Shown: positions 25,822 to 33,925 of the stretch, in pieces
Layout: each line of letters opens with the position of its first letter
Numbering within the stretch: the first letter of the stretch is position 1
NCBI RefSeq assembly: GCF_900188245.1
Contig: NZ_FZOK01000009.1
Coordinates: 120,919 to 184,918 of the forward strand
Origin: Belliella buryatensis
Lineage (GTDB): Bacteria; Bacteroidota; Bacteroidia; Cytophagales; Cyclobacteriaceae
Direction of reading: 5' to 3'
DNA: 64,000 bases
Notes under the pieces: generated by a model
Seen by the model: only the letters and a program-made list of their open reading frames with translations
Told to the model about the DNA's origin: nothing
The model's database searches: none
Translations under genes and position numbers: made by a program

Positions 25822-27171
25822 TTAAAACTTAGGTTCCCAACCCGGTTCATAACTTCTAGACCAGAGTTCCATACCTTTTCTATTGTAAATATGTCCATTT
25901 AAAGGATTACAATCGAAGTTCTCGCCAATTCTGGAAGAGATATTTGCTAAATGACACAGCAGTGTACTTTTTCTGCCCTCACCTATTGGAGATCTAGGAA
26001 CTTCTTTTCCTCTGATTGCTTCGAGAAAGTTGACTACATGTGAGGTACTCATATCTCCACCACCACCAAGCCCTGTACCTCCCTCGTCACCACCTGATTT
26101 GACCTCGCGAATCAGTTTCCCATCTCGGTCAAATAATCTATACAGTTCTCTATCTACAAATACAGCTCCTTCAGTACCATAGATGACTGTGCCTCTTCCC
26201 CCACCGTACATGTCATAGTTGTTCCTACTTTTCCCATCCCAAATGATTGTCTTGTCCCTATCAAATTTGAAGGTAGCTAGCATCGTGTCGTACATCTCCC
26301 AACCATCATCTTTAAAATGATATTTTCCTGCATCTACGGCCACATGATTTGGAAATTCTACTTGCAATGCCCACCTAGCAACATCCAATTCATGGGTGGC
26401 ATTGTTGCCTGTTTCTGCTGTTCCAAAATCCCATCCATACCAATGCCAGTTGTAATCCCATGTATTGTGCATGTAGGCTTTCCTCGGAGAAGGGCCTTGA
26501 AACAAATCCCAGTCAAGTCCCTCTGGCACAGCTGCTGCACTTGGATTAGGAACCCTACCCCTTGCCATATTATAAAATGCTTTTGCCATATATGGCTTAC
26601 CAATAGCTCCATTGTGGATTTCTTGTATAATTTCTATTGTGTGGTCTGATGAGCGTTGCTGATTGCCCATTTGGACTATTTTACCATATTTTTCTTGATA
26701 AGCTACGAGTAACTCACCCTCCTTGGCATTGTGGCTACATGGTTTTTCTACATAGACGTGCTTGCCTGCTTCCAAGGCCATCCAAGTACCTGGTGCATGC
26801 CAATGATCAGGTGTAGCATTGATGACCGCATCCACGGATTCATCCTCAATTACTTTAAAAATAGAATTTTCTAGCTTGGGAGTATATGATAAAAACTCAT
26901 TAAATTTTTTGCCAGCATTCTCTCTCTGAGATTTCATGACATCACAGAGGTATGATACCTGCACATTTGTACCAGTATTGGTCAGTGCTGGGATAAATGC
27001 TCCGAGCCTTCTCCCAAGACCAATGACACCAATGTTGATTCTATCATTTGCTCCTAGAATTTTGCCATAACTTTTGGCAGAAAAGCCTAGTGCTCCTAAT
27101 GAACTGATTCCAGCACTTAGTAAAGTTCCTTTTTTGATAAAATCCCTTCTGGATTGGTTTTGCTTATCCAT
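25822..27171 (-). CDS. Tat-exported Gfo/Idh/MocA family oxidoreductase
   Basis: 449 residues. Twin-arginine signal at the start (QSRRDFIKKGTLLSAG). Rossmann domain: INIGVIGLGRRLGAF, VDAVINATPDHWHAPG, LEAGKHVYVEKPCSHN with the EKP motif Lys. The C-terminal domain has the long WDLFQGPSP / YNWHWYGWDFGTAETGNNA region and NGHIYNRKGMELWSR, typical of the large periplasmic members found in Bacteroidota and Planctomycetota sugar loci. It is likely a periplasmic NAD(P)-dependent enzyme that keeps its cofactor tightly bound. It starts 12 bases after the DUF1080 gene's stop and forms an operon with it. Confidence 0.92.
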   Translation of the reverse strand: MDKQNQSRRDFIKKGTLLSAGISSLGALGFSAKSYGKILGANDRINIGVIGLGRRLGAFIPALTNTGTNVQVSYLCDVMKSQRENAGKKFNEFLSYTPKLENSIFKVIEDESVDAVINATPDHWHAPGTWMALEAGKHVYVEKPCSHNAKEGELLVAYQEKYGKIVQMGNQQRSSDHTIEIIQEIHNGAIGKPYMAKAFYNMARGRVPNPSAAAVPEGLDWDLFQGPSPRKAYMHNTWDYNWHWYGWDFGTAETGNNATHELDVARWALQVEFPNHVAVDAGKYHFKDDGWEMYDTMLATFKFDRDKTIIWDGKSRNNYDMYGGGRGTVIYGTEGAVFVDRELYRLFDRDGKLIREVKSGGDEGGTGLGGGGDMSTSHVVNFLEAIRGKEVPRSPIGEGRKSTLLCHLANISSRIGENFDCNPLNGHIYNRKGMELWSRSYEPGWEPKF

Positions 27172-27183
27172 ACTTATTTTGGG

Positions 27184-28572
27184 TTAGTTTAATTCTTTGA
27201 TTTTGATGTTTTTGAATTTAACTTCATCTCCATGGTCTTGCAACAAAATATGCCCTTCTGGGGCTTCTCCGAAATTTTCCCAGACCTTGTATTTACTTTC
27301 ACTTACCAATTTTCTGAAATCTTCAGAACCTCGCACATACTCCAAGACTTTGACGCCATTAATAAAATGTTCTACTTTATTGTCTGGATGAACGATGACC
27401 CTGCCTTGATTCCACTCTCCTGGCTTTCTTACAAATCGAGGCTGTTTGTCGGCAGTTTTAAGATCGTAGAGTGAAGCCAAAGTCCGATTACCATCTCGTC
27501 CCATTTTGGCATCAGGATGTCTTTCATCATCTAAAATTTGGTATTCTAGTCCAATAGCTGATCCTGTGTTTCCTTCTGATAAGGTGACAAAATACTTAAC
27601 TCCACTATTGGCACCTTCTGATATATTGAAATCAAATGATAAGTCAAAGGAACGGTACTTGTCTACGGTGACAATATCCCCAAAACTCATAGATTCCGAA
27701 CCATCAGAAGCCTCCACCATCAATATGCCGTCCTTAATATGCCATCCTTTTTCTGGAAATGTTTCTTTGTAAGCACCAACCCACCCAGCCGAGCTTTTGC
27801 CGTCGAATAGAAGTTTCCAACCATTTTGTTGTTCAAGATCAGTCAATTGATTCAATCCAGTATTAACCACGAACACGTCACCATTAAAAGGAGTAGACGT
27901 CAAATCTTCAGTTTGAATGCGGATATTTCTGAAATGGGTTTTTTCCCCTTCAAAATTTGGGTCATTGATTGAGTGTACTTGCAAGCCAATGAAGCCTTTG
28001 CTGTCCATATCATCAACAACATAGGCCACTTCCTGCCCATTGATCCATGATTTGATTTCATTGCCAATAGCTTCAATTCGATAAGTATTCCATTCACCCA
28101 TTTTGAAGGCTGATTTTGCAGGAGGATTTAAATCCATAGGATAGATCCAGCCCCTTCTTGCTTCGTCATAAAGTCCCCCCGACCAAGCCCTATCCGTAGG
28201 ATCAGCTTCGATTTGGTAGCCATAGACTAATCCGTTTCCATTGCGAGCTGCTGGATCAAATTGTCCCCTCACCATAGCTCCTGAGTTGGATGAAATATGA
28301 TTGATCTTCAAATCAAACTCTAAAATAAAATCATCATAGAGCTCTTCCGTGATCAAAAAAGTGTTTGGTGTGCCAAATTTAGCTATGCCTATAATTTCGC
28401 CATTTTCAATTTCAAAATCTGCTGCTCCCATCACTGCTTTCCAGCCATTCAGTGACTCTCCATCGAAGAGATTTATCCACTTTTCTTCGATCTTATCACT
28501 GGAATGGCATGATATCATTGAAACAGATAGCCCTAAACATAGATAGCATAGGTATAGGTTAATAGAATTCAT
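27184..28572 (-). CDS. Two-domain DUF1080 lipoprotein (3-keto-disaccharide hydrolase family)
   Basis: 462 residues from the ATG at 28572; the frame extends eight codons further without signal features. The lipoprotein signal ends LSVSMISC. Two DUF1080 (PF06439) domains follow: ~28-225 (WINLFDGESLNGWKAVMG, SNSGAMVRGQF, VYGYQIEADPT) and ~255-460 (WKLLFDGKSSAGWVGAY, NSGVKYFVTLSEG, LEYQILDDERHPDA, ILLQDHGDEVKFKNIKIKEL). Pfam renamed this concanavalin-like domain after 3-keto-disaccharide hydrolase activity. Placement upstream of a Tat-exported oxidoreductase fits a periplasmic oxidise-then-cleave route. It is preceded by a 26-bp operator-like palindrome. Confidence 0.88.
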   Translation of the reverse strand: MNSINLYLCYLCLGLSVSMISCHSSDKIEEKWINLFDGESLNGWKAVMGAADFEIENGEIIGIAKFGTPNTFLITEELYDDFILEFDLKINHISSNSGAMVRGQFDPAARNGNGLVYGYQIEADPTDRAWSGGLYDEARRGWIYPMDLNPPAKSAFKMGEWNTYRIEAIGNEIKSWINGQEVAYVVDDMDSKGFIGLQVHSINDPNFEGEKTHFRNIRIQTEDLTSTPFNGDVFVVNTGLNQLTDLEQQNGWKLLFDGKSSAGWVGAYKETFPEKGWHIKDGILMVEASDGSESMSFGDIVTVDKYRSFDLSFDFNISEGANSGVKYFVTLSEGNTGSAIGLEYQILDDERHPDAKMGRDGNRTLASLYDLKTADKQPRFVRKPGEWNQGRVIVHPDNKVEHFINGVKVLEYVRGSEDFRKLVSESKYKVWENFGEAPEGHILLQDHGDEVKFKNIKIKELN

Positions 28573-28585
28573 GGTGTTTAGATTA

Positions 28586-28608
28586 ATTGTTAACAATACA
28601 ATATTGTA
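28586..28608. promoter_or_regulatory. Two abutting 12-bp palindromes upstream of the DUF1080 gene
   Basis: ATTGTTAACAAT (28586-28597) and TACAATATTGTA (28597-28608) are each perfect palindromes sharing one base. They lie 14-36 bases before the ATG, in the 5' untranslated or promoter region; they could bind a second regulator, but A/T-rich palindromes also arise by chance. Confidence 0.35.
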
Positions 28609-28641
28609 ATACTATTTTATAAAACGGAACAAATGCACTGC

Positions 28642-28667
28642 AATTAACGAAATCGATTCCGTTAATT
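28642..28667. promoter_or_regulatory. Probable LacI-family operator upstream of the DUF1080 operon
   Basis: A 26-bp palindrome with a single mismatched pair (28650/28659): arms AATTAACG and CGTTAATT around a core AATCGATT. The core plus flank AATCGATTCC differs at one base from AATCGTTTCC found in the other two gaps of the locus (29601-29612 and 30682-30693). Confidence 0.6.
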
Positions 28668-28692
28668 TTATTCTTGAATAATATCATCAGGA

Positions 28693-29526
28693 CTAGACTC
28701 CAGCATAGGCAGTAAACCCCCCATCTACTGGCACGATTACTCCTGTGACGAAGGAGGATTCATCATCCAGCAACCAAGCCAAAGTGGATAACAAATCCTC
28801 TGGTTCGCCAAATCTTCCCATTGGTGTTTGATCGATGATTTGTTGTCCACGTGGCGTCAAAGTTCCGTCTGTATTTGTCAGTAGGGCCCTATTTTGATCG
28901 GCTAAAAAGAAGCCAGGAGCAATGGCATTTACTCTAATTCCCATTTTAGCAAAATGTACTGCAAGCCAAAGTGTGAAGTTGGAAACCGCAGCTTTGGCTC
29001 CACTGTAGGCAGGCACCTTTGTCAATGGCTTGAAGGCAGAAAGTGAAGAGATGTTGATGATAGAGCAGCCCTTTCTCCCTACCATATCCTGAGCAAATAC
29101 TTGAGAAGGGATCAAAGTACCCAAGAGATTCAGTTCAAAGACAAATTGAAAACCTGCGGGATCTAGATCAAAAAATGATTTGATAGCATCGTTGTTGATG
29201 TCCTTTTCTTTCATAAAAGGCCTGTCTGTAGTTCCATTTGGGTGATTACCACCAGCGCCATTTATCAAAATATCACAAGGGCCCCAATTCGCTAAAATTT
29301 GCTGATGAACCGTTTCTATGGATTTCTTATCTAATACATTTGCACCAAAGCCTAGCATTTCTCCATTAGGCGCTTCTATTGTGCTGATAAAGGCATCTGC
29401 TTCTTCTTTAATTAGCCCTAGTATGGCTACTTTTGCACCATTTTGCACCATGGTTTTTGCCATTGCACCACATAATACACCATAGCCACCCGTGATTACA
29501 ACTACTTTTCCTGATATTTGCTGCAT
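28693..29526 (-). CDS. SDR family oxidoreductase, probable D-mannonate/fructuronate oxidoreductase
   Basis: 277 residues. Classical short-chain dehydrogenase: cofactor motif GGYGVLCGAMA (TGxxxGxG type, N-terminal KVVVITGG), INGAGGNHPNG, catalytic Ser in INISSLSAF and YSGAKAA (Tyr and Lys four apart), then NAIAPGFFLADQNR. The insert with NGTTDRPFM and FFDLDPAGFQFVFELN matches SDR enzymes encoded next to uxuA, which reduce fructuronate to mannonate. The nearby uxuA supports this assignment. It is transcribed in the direction of, and 88 bases after, the LacI regulator gene, with an operator-like site in the gap. Confidence 0.85.
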   Translation of the reverse strand: MQQISGKVVVITGGYGVLCGAMAKTMVQNGAKVAILGLIKEEADAFISTIEAPNGEMLGFGANVLDKKSIETVHQQILANWGPCDILINGAGGNHPNGTTDRPFMKEKDINNDAIKSFFDLDPAGFQFVFELNLLGTLIPSQVFAQDMVGRKGCSIINISSLSAFKPLTKVPAYSGAKAAVSNFTLWLAVHFAKMGIRVNAIAPGFFLADQNRALLTNTDGTLTPRGQQIIDQTPMGRFGEPEDLLSTLAWLLDDESSFVTGVIVPVDGGFTAYAGV

Positions 29527-29600
29527 ATCATTTTGGATTTTTTATTGATCAAATCTCTTCAATAAAAATATCCTTTGGCAGCAATTAGCAGGTTATCTTC

Positions 29601-29612
29601 GCAATCGTTTCC
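29601..29612. promoter_or_regulatory. Operator-like site between the LacI gene and the SDR gene
   Basis: GCAATCGTTTCC is identical, in reverse orientation, to 12 bases of the site between lacI-type gene and uxuA (30682-30693). Here only one half of the palindrome is well preserved. Confidence 0.5.
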
Positions 29613-29614
29613 AG

Positions 29615-30628
29615 TTATTGAGAACTTTCTCTCGCAGTAAAGACAGATGGGATGATTATTTTTTTGTCTAAGGAAAAATCGGTTTTCTTGTCTTTGAGCC
29701 CTTTTATCAATTCTGTGGCACAAGCACTACCAAGGTCAAAGGCGGGTTGTGCAATGGTGCTCAAAGGAGGATTCAAAAGGTCAGCTACTTGCATATTAGT
29801 AAAGCTGACGATTTTCACTTGATTTGGAACTTTAATTTTGGTTTTGGCCAAAGCCCTGTAAGCTGAAAGTCCGAGTTTTTCTGCAGCTGCTAATACACCG
29901 TCTGGTCTATCTAGTTTATAAAAGAGTTTTTCTAGGATGGCTTGGTTCTGTACATCGTCATGCCCAAACTCTAAAAAAGAGGAGCTGCTAAGTGGAATTT
30001 CTAGCTCTTCATGTGCCTGAATAAATCCTTTTTTTCTCGCCATTCCCACACTACTTGTATTAGATAGTCCTAAGAAAACAGTCTTTTTGCAGCCTTTCTC
30101 AAGTAAATGTTTGGTACCAATGTAAGCCGCTTCTTGGTCATTGGTGACGTATTTGCTACCCATTACATTTTGAGCAATTCGATCAAAAAAAATGATAGGG
30201 ATATTTCTCTCTTGTAACCATTTCAAGTGTTCGACTTCTTTTTCCTCGTCTGCAAGTGACATGACTACTGCATCTACTTTTCCTCCCAAAAGCCCATAGA
30301 CAATCTTTTTCTCTTGGGCTACATCTTCATAAGAATTATACACAATGAGACTGTAACCATTGGCTCTGCAGACTGTCTCCATACCTTCTATGACAAGATT
30401 GAAAAAATGATTGACCCTGTCCGGAACGATGATCCCTATGGTCTTGCTTTTTTGTTCTCTCAATCCTCTTGCATAGGCATTGGGTTGAAAGTTTAAAGCT
30501 TTAGCTAACTCAACGACTCTTTTCTTTGTCTTGTCGCTGATTTCATGGCTATCATTGAGTGCTCGTGAGACAGTAGACGTGGCAAGGTTTAGCTGTTTTG
30601 CCAAGTGTTTGATCGTGATTTCGGACAT
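29615..30628 (-). CDS. LacI family transcriptional regulator
   Basis: 337 residues from the ATG at 30628, which starts right at the DNA-binding domain (SEITIKHLAKQLNLATSTVS, RALNDSHEISDKTKKRV with hinge NFQPNAYARGLR). A 33-codon extension to 30727 would cross the intergenic operator and was discarded. The effector domain (~60-337) is of the periplasmic-binding type (TIGIIVPDRVNHFFN, VDAVVMSLADEEKE, GCKKTVFLGLS, KIVSFTNMQVADLLNPPLSTI). It most likely controls the adjacent uronate genes in response to a sugar acid intermediate, acting at the three related sites in this locus. Confidence 0.92.
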   Translation of the reverse strand: MSEITIKHLAKQLNLATSTVSRALNDSHEISDKTKKRVVELAKALNFQPNAYARGLREQKSKTIGIIVPDRVNHFFNLVIEGMETVCRANGYSLIVYNSYEDVAQEKKIVYGLLGGKVDAVVMSLADEEKEVEHLKWLQERNIPIIFFDRIAQNVMGSKYVTNDQEAAYIGTKHLLEKGCKKTVFLGLSNTSSVGMARKKGFIQAHEELEIPLSSSSFLEFGHDDVQNQAILEKLFYKLDRPDGVLAAAEKLGLSAYRALAKTKIKVPNQVKIVSFTNMQVADLLNPPLSTIAQPAFDLGSACATELIKGLKDKKTDFSLDKKIIIPSVFTARESSQ

Positions 30629-30677
30629 AATTGAGCGTGTATCATATAGGTAAGTAAGATTATAAATATGCATAAAA

Positions 30678-30693
30678 AATCGGAAACGATTGC
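30678..30693. promoter_or_regulatory. Probable LacI operator in the lacI-uxuA divergent region
   Basis: AATCGGAAACGATT (30678-30691) is a palindrome with AATCG/CGATT arms and a GAAA centre, continued by GC to give the 12-mer shared with 29601-29612. It sits 50 bases before the regulator's ATG and 95 before the uxuA ATG. Confidence 0.6.
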
Positions 30694-30785
30694 ACATTAA
30701 TGCGTTCAAAAGGGTTACAATGACCATTTCATTATCTACTTTAGTTCAAAATTTATTAGCAACCGAAATGAGTCAAACCTACTCT

Positions 30786-31946
30786 ATGAAACAAACCATG
30801 CGCTGGTATGGTCCCAATGATCCTGTGAGTCTACAAGACATAAGGCAAGCTGGTGCAAGTGGAATAGTGACAGCACTGCATCACATTCCTAATGGCCATA
30901 TATGGACATCTGAAGAAATCGAATCACGAAAAAAAAAAATCAAAGATGCAAATTTGGTTTGGGAAGTAGTAGAATCAGTACCTGTACATGAAGAGATCAA
31001 AACCAGATCTGGAAGATATCAGCAGCATATTGAAAACTACAAGCTGTCTTTAATCAATATTGCCAAATCAGGTATAAAGACAGTTTGCTATAATTTTATG
31101 CCCATTCTAGACTGGACTAGGACTGATTTGGCCTATGAATTACCAAATGGGTCGAAGGCTTTACGGTTTGAAATGGATGCAGTGATTGCTTTTGACTTGT
31201 TCATCCTGAAGAGGCCTGGAGCAGAGGATTCTTATTCAACAGAAAGGATTACTCGTGCCAAAGCATATTTTGATCAACTCAGGTCTGATCAAGTTGAGCA
31301 GTTGGTTAGCAATGTCATCAAAGGTCTTCCAGGCTCAGAAGAAGGCTACAGCTTGACTCAATTTCAGCAGGCTTTGGATACCTATCAAGGAATTGACCAT
31401 ACAAGATTAGCGAGTAATTTAGACTACTTTTTAAGTGAAATCACGCCAGTGGCTGAAGCAAATGGCATTTCATTGGCAATTCATCCAGATGACCCACCTT
31501 TTGATATATTTGGATTGCCCAGAGTCGTGAGCAATGCCAGCGATGTTAGGAGAATTTTTACAAATAACCCCAGCAATAACAATGGTTTGACTTTTTGTAC
31601 AGGTTCCTTTGGTGTCATCGAAAGCAATGATTTACCTGCTATGGTTAGAGAGTTTGGCGGACGAATCCACTTCATTCACCTGAGAAGTACAAGGCGGAAT
31701 GAAAAGGGGGATTTCTATGAAGCAGACCACTTGGATGGAGATGTTCCAATGCCAGCAGTTATCGAAGAAATTTTGAAGTGGCAAAAAAAGCGACAAAAAT
31801 CCATTCCAATGCGACCTGATCATGGACATCAAATGTTAGATGATCTAAAGAAGCTGACGAACCCAGGTTATTCTGGTATTGGTAGATTGAAGGGACTTGC
31901 AGAATTGAGAGGGCTAGAATTAGGTCTTATTTGGAAAGGTATTTGA
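30786..31946 (+). CDS. uxuA: Mannonate dehydratase
   Basis: 386 residues from the ATG at 30786, whose product [16 protein letters not shown] aligns with the known UxuA N-terminus; earlier in-frame starts (30690, 30768) only add unconserved residues. Motifs: [72 protein letters not shown], and MRPDHGHQM, with metal-binding His, Cys and Asp residues. It dehydrates D-mannonate to 2-keto-3-deoxygluconate in hexuronate catabolism. The kdgK/kdgA and uxaC steps are not in the window. It is divergent from its likely LacI regulator. Confidence 0.97.
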   Translation: MKQTMRWYGPNDPVSLQDIRQAGASGIVTALHHIPNGHIWTSEEIESRKKKIKDANLVWEVVESVPVHEEIKTRSGRYQQHIENYKLSLINIAKSGIKTVCYNFMPILDWTRTDLAYELPNGSKALRFEMDAVIAFDLFILKRPGAEDSYSTERITRAKAYFDQLRSDQVEQLVSNVIKGLPGSEEGYSLTQFQQALDTYQGIDHTRLASNLDYFLSEITPVAEANGISLAIHPDDPPFDIFGLPRVVSNASDVRRIFTNNPSNNNGLTFCTGSFGVIESNDLPAMVREFGGRIHFIHLRSTRRNEKGDFYEADHLDGDVPMPAVIEEILKWQKKRQKSIPMRPDHGHQMLDDLKKLTNPGYSGIGRLKGLAELRGLELGLIWKGI

Positions 31947-31960
31947 CAAATTTTGAGGAG

Positions 31961-32464
31961 TTATTGTGAGATTTCCCTCATCACTTCTCCTATCAAATCC
32001 ATCTCGTATCCTCTAGATATCAAGTATTGTTGTACTTTATATCGCCTTTTGAACGTGTCTTTTTCTTTGGATTGAAGCCATTTTTTTTCGGCGATATAGA
32101 GGAGTGTTTTGAAGTATTCCTCTTCATCTATTTCTTTCATGCCAGACTTGATACAGTTGGGGCTGATATTTCGGAGTTTTAGCTCTTGTAGGATTTTATT
32201 TCTACCCCATTTTTTGAGTCCAAATCGTCCTCTTACAAAAGATTGTGCAAAGCGTTCCTCATTCAAAAAATTCTCACTTATCATCTCTGATATCAAGGCT
32301 TCTGCCTCCTCGCCATAGATTCCCTTCTCGTAGAGTTTGGTCCTGACCTCTTTTTGACAGCGATCTTGATAGGCACAATAGGCCGCTATTTTTACTTTTG
32401 CCTCGTGGAGGCTCCAGTACTTTTTGGGCTGATCGTGACCATATTCTTTTCTAGGGTAGGACAT
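31961..32464 (-). CDS. recX: Regulatory protein RecX
   Basis: 167 residues, all-helical, with the tandem three-helix repeats of RecX: an N-terminal ALxxA-like WSLHEAKVKIAAYCAYQDRC, QKEVRTKLYEKG, then FLNEERFAQSFVRGRFGLKKWGRNKI (the conserved family core) and LISRGYEMDLIGEVM at the end. RecX modulates RecA filaments. recA is not adjacent. It converges on uxuA with only 14 bases between the stops and is divergent from tpiA with 73 bases between starts. Confidence 0.9.
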   Translation of the reverse strand: MSYPRKEYGHDQPKKYWSLHEAKVKIAAYCAYQDRCQKEVRTKLYEKGIYGEEAEALISEMISENFLNEERFAQSFVRGRFGLKKWGRNKILQELKLRNISPNCIKSGMKEIDEEEYFKTLLYIAEKKWLQSKEKDTFKRRYKVQQYLISRGYEMDLIGEVMREISQ

Positions 32465-32537
32465 TTTGTGTAATTTTAGGGCAAAGTAACGGCATTCGTT
32501 ATTTTTTTCAAATCTATAAACCTAACCATTGAATACC

Positions 32538-33299
32538 ATGCGTAAGAAAATCGTAGCAGGAAACTGGAAGATGAATCTCAATTATGAGGAAGGGCAAAAG
32601 CTCACCTCCGAGATCGTCAATATGTATAAGGATGAAAACATCAAAGATGTAACAGTGGTGCTCAACCCTCCTTTTGTGCACCTCTTCCCTGTAAAGAAAT
32701 TGATTGGAAATACTCCAAATTTATTTTTGGGAAGTCAAAACTGCTCTGACAAAGCTGCCGGAGCGTATACTGGAGAGACTTCTGCCTCTATGCTGAAATC
32801 ATTTGGAGCGGAATATGTGATTCTAGGCCACAGCGAAAGAAGAGAATATTTCAAAGAAAGTAATGAATTATTAACAGCCAAAGTAAGACAAGCTTTGGAT
32901 AATGGTTTGACACCAATATTTTGTTGCGGAGAGCCTTTGGAGATCCGTGAGGCTGGTACCCATGAAGCTTATGTTAAAAATCAATTGACAGAAAGCTTAT
33001 TCGGGCTAAGCGCAGAGGATTTTGCAAAAATAGTAATTGCCTACGAGCCGATATGGGCGATTGGAACTGGAAAGACAGCTTCTTCTGATCAAGCACAGGA
33101 AATGCACAAGGCGCTAAGAGAGCATTTGGCTAGTAAATTTGGTCAGGAAGCAGCAAACAATACTTCGATCTTATATGGAGGCAGCTGTAACCCAGGCAAT
33201 GCTAAGGAGATCTTTTCTAAAGTTGATGTGGATGGAGGGCTGATTGGAGGAGCATCGCTGAAGTCCAGAGACTTTATGGATATCATCAAGTCATTTTAA
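32538..33299 (+). CDS. tpiA: Triosephosphate isomerase
   Basis: 253 residues from the ATG giving MRKKIVAGNWKMN, the standard start (Asn and Lys of NWKMN are substrate-binding). The catalytic His is in ILGHSERR, the catalytic Glu in AYEPIWAIGTGK, and the phosphate loop is LYGGSCNPGNA/GGLIGGASL. It interconverts dihydroxyacetone phosphate and glyceraldehyde-3-phosphate. A strong terminator overlaps its stop codon. gpmI, another glycolytic gene, lies 0.6 kb away on the other strand. Confidence 0.98.
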   Translation: MRKKIVAGNWKMNLNYEEGQKLTSEIVNMYKDENIKDVTVVLNPPFVHLFPVKKLIGNTPNLFLGSQNCSDKAAGAYTGETSASMLKSFGAEYVILGHSERREYFKESNELLTAKVRQALDNGLTPIFCCGEPLEIREAGTHEAYVKNQLTESLFGLSAEDFAKIVIAYEPIWAIGTGKTASSDQAQEMHKALREHLASKFGQEAANNTSILYGGSCNPGNAKEIFSKVDVDGGLIGGASLKSRDFMDIIKSF

Positions 33300-33354
33300 A
33301 TAAGTAAAGCCCTTTGGTATTCAAAAATCAAATACCAAAGGGCTTTACTTATTT
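33298..33354. terminator. Bidirectional terminator between tpiA and a lipoprotein gene
   Basis: A perfect 20-bp stem (33302-33321 with 33331-33350), extendable by four pairs into the tpiA stop codon, 9-base loop. It also lies 11 bases from the stop of the convergent lipoprotein gene. Confidence 0.9.
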
Positions 33355-33364
33355 TCTTGAAGAG

Positions 33365-33925
33365 TTATTCGATGCTTGCTCTTACTTGCATTTCGATGGG
33401 TGATAAAAACGATACTTTTTGCTTCCCAGTAATTTCAAACCTACTAATTAATCCCGTGTTGACATCTACAGTGAGCCAACCGTTTGTATTGGATTCATAA
33501 AAGGTGTTTGATCCTGACATCTTGAAGCTGATCCGATAAGGATCACCGTTTTGATTCAATTCTATTTTCAAAAACTTGAGCTTACTTTTTTCTCCTTTTT
33601 TTAAGGTATAGCTCAAAGTATTAGCATCTTCAAAAACGTCAAAAGCAGAGGCTAAGGAAGGGCGGTTGATGTCAGCCTGAATAAAGAAATCTAGTTCTTG
33701 CAGCCAATTATCTTTGTCAGGACTTAGGTTTACAGTTTCTTTGGTTTCATCAATTTGAATTTCTTTGTGAAGTGTTTTTCCTTCAAGCTCGGAAGCTTGT
33801 TTTTGCACAAATTCTTCCAATAGAAAATAGGGAGGAACGAAATCCCCCCTATCTGATATTTCTGACTGACAGGATAGTAATGTCAGTACAGCAAGTGTCC
33901 ATACCAAGTGTTTATTTATCATCAT
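33365..33925 (-). CDS. Hypothetical lipoprotein
   Basis: 186 residues with a lipoprotein signal peptide (MINKHLVWTLAVLTLLSC, Cys about residue 19). The mature part is beta-rich with SFKMSGSNTFYESNTNGWL and VDVNTGLISRFEITGKQKV near the C-terminus; I do not recognise the family. Its ATG overlaps the gpmI stop (ATGA arrangement, 33922-33925), so translation is coupled to gpmI. No functional link with glycolysis is implied by that alone. Confidence 0.75.
   Translation of the reverse strand: MMINKHLVWTLAVLTLLSCQSEISDRGDFVPPYFLLEEFVQKQASELEGKTLHKEIQIDETKETVNLSPDKDNWLQELDFFIQADINRPSLASAFDVFEDANTLSYTLKKGEKSKLKFLKIELNQNGDPYRISFKMSGSNTFYESNTNGWLTVDVNTGLISRFEITGKQKVSFLSPIEMQVRASIE

Noticed and set aside
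30690..30785. Upstream start codons for UxuA
   Set aside because: The added residues are not conserved and the first start would lie in the LacI operator.
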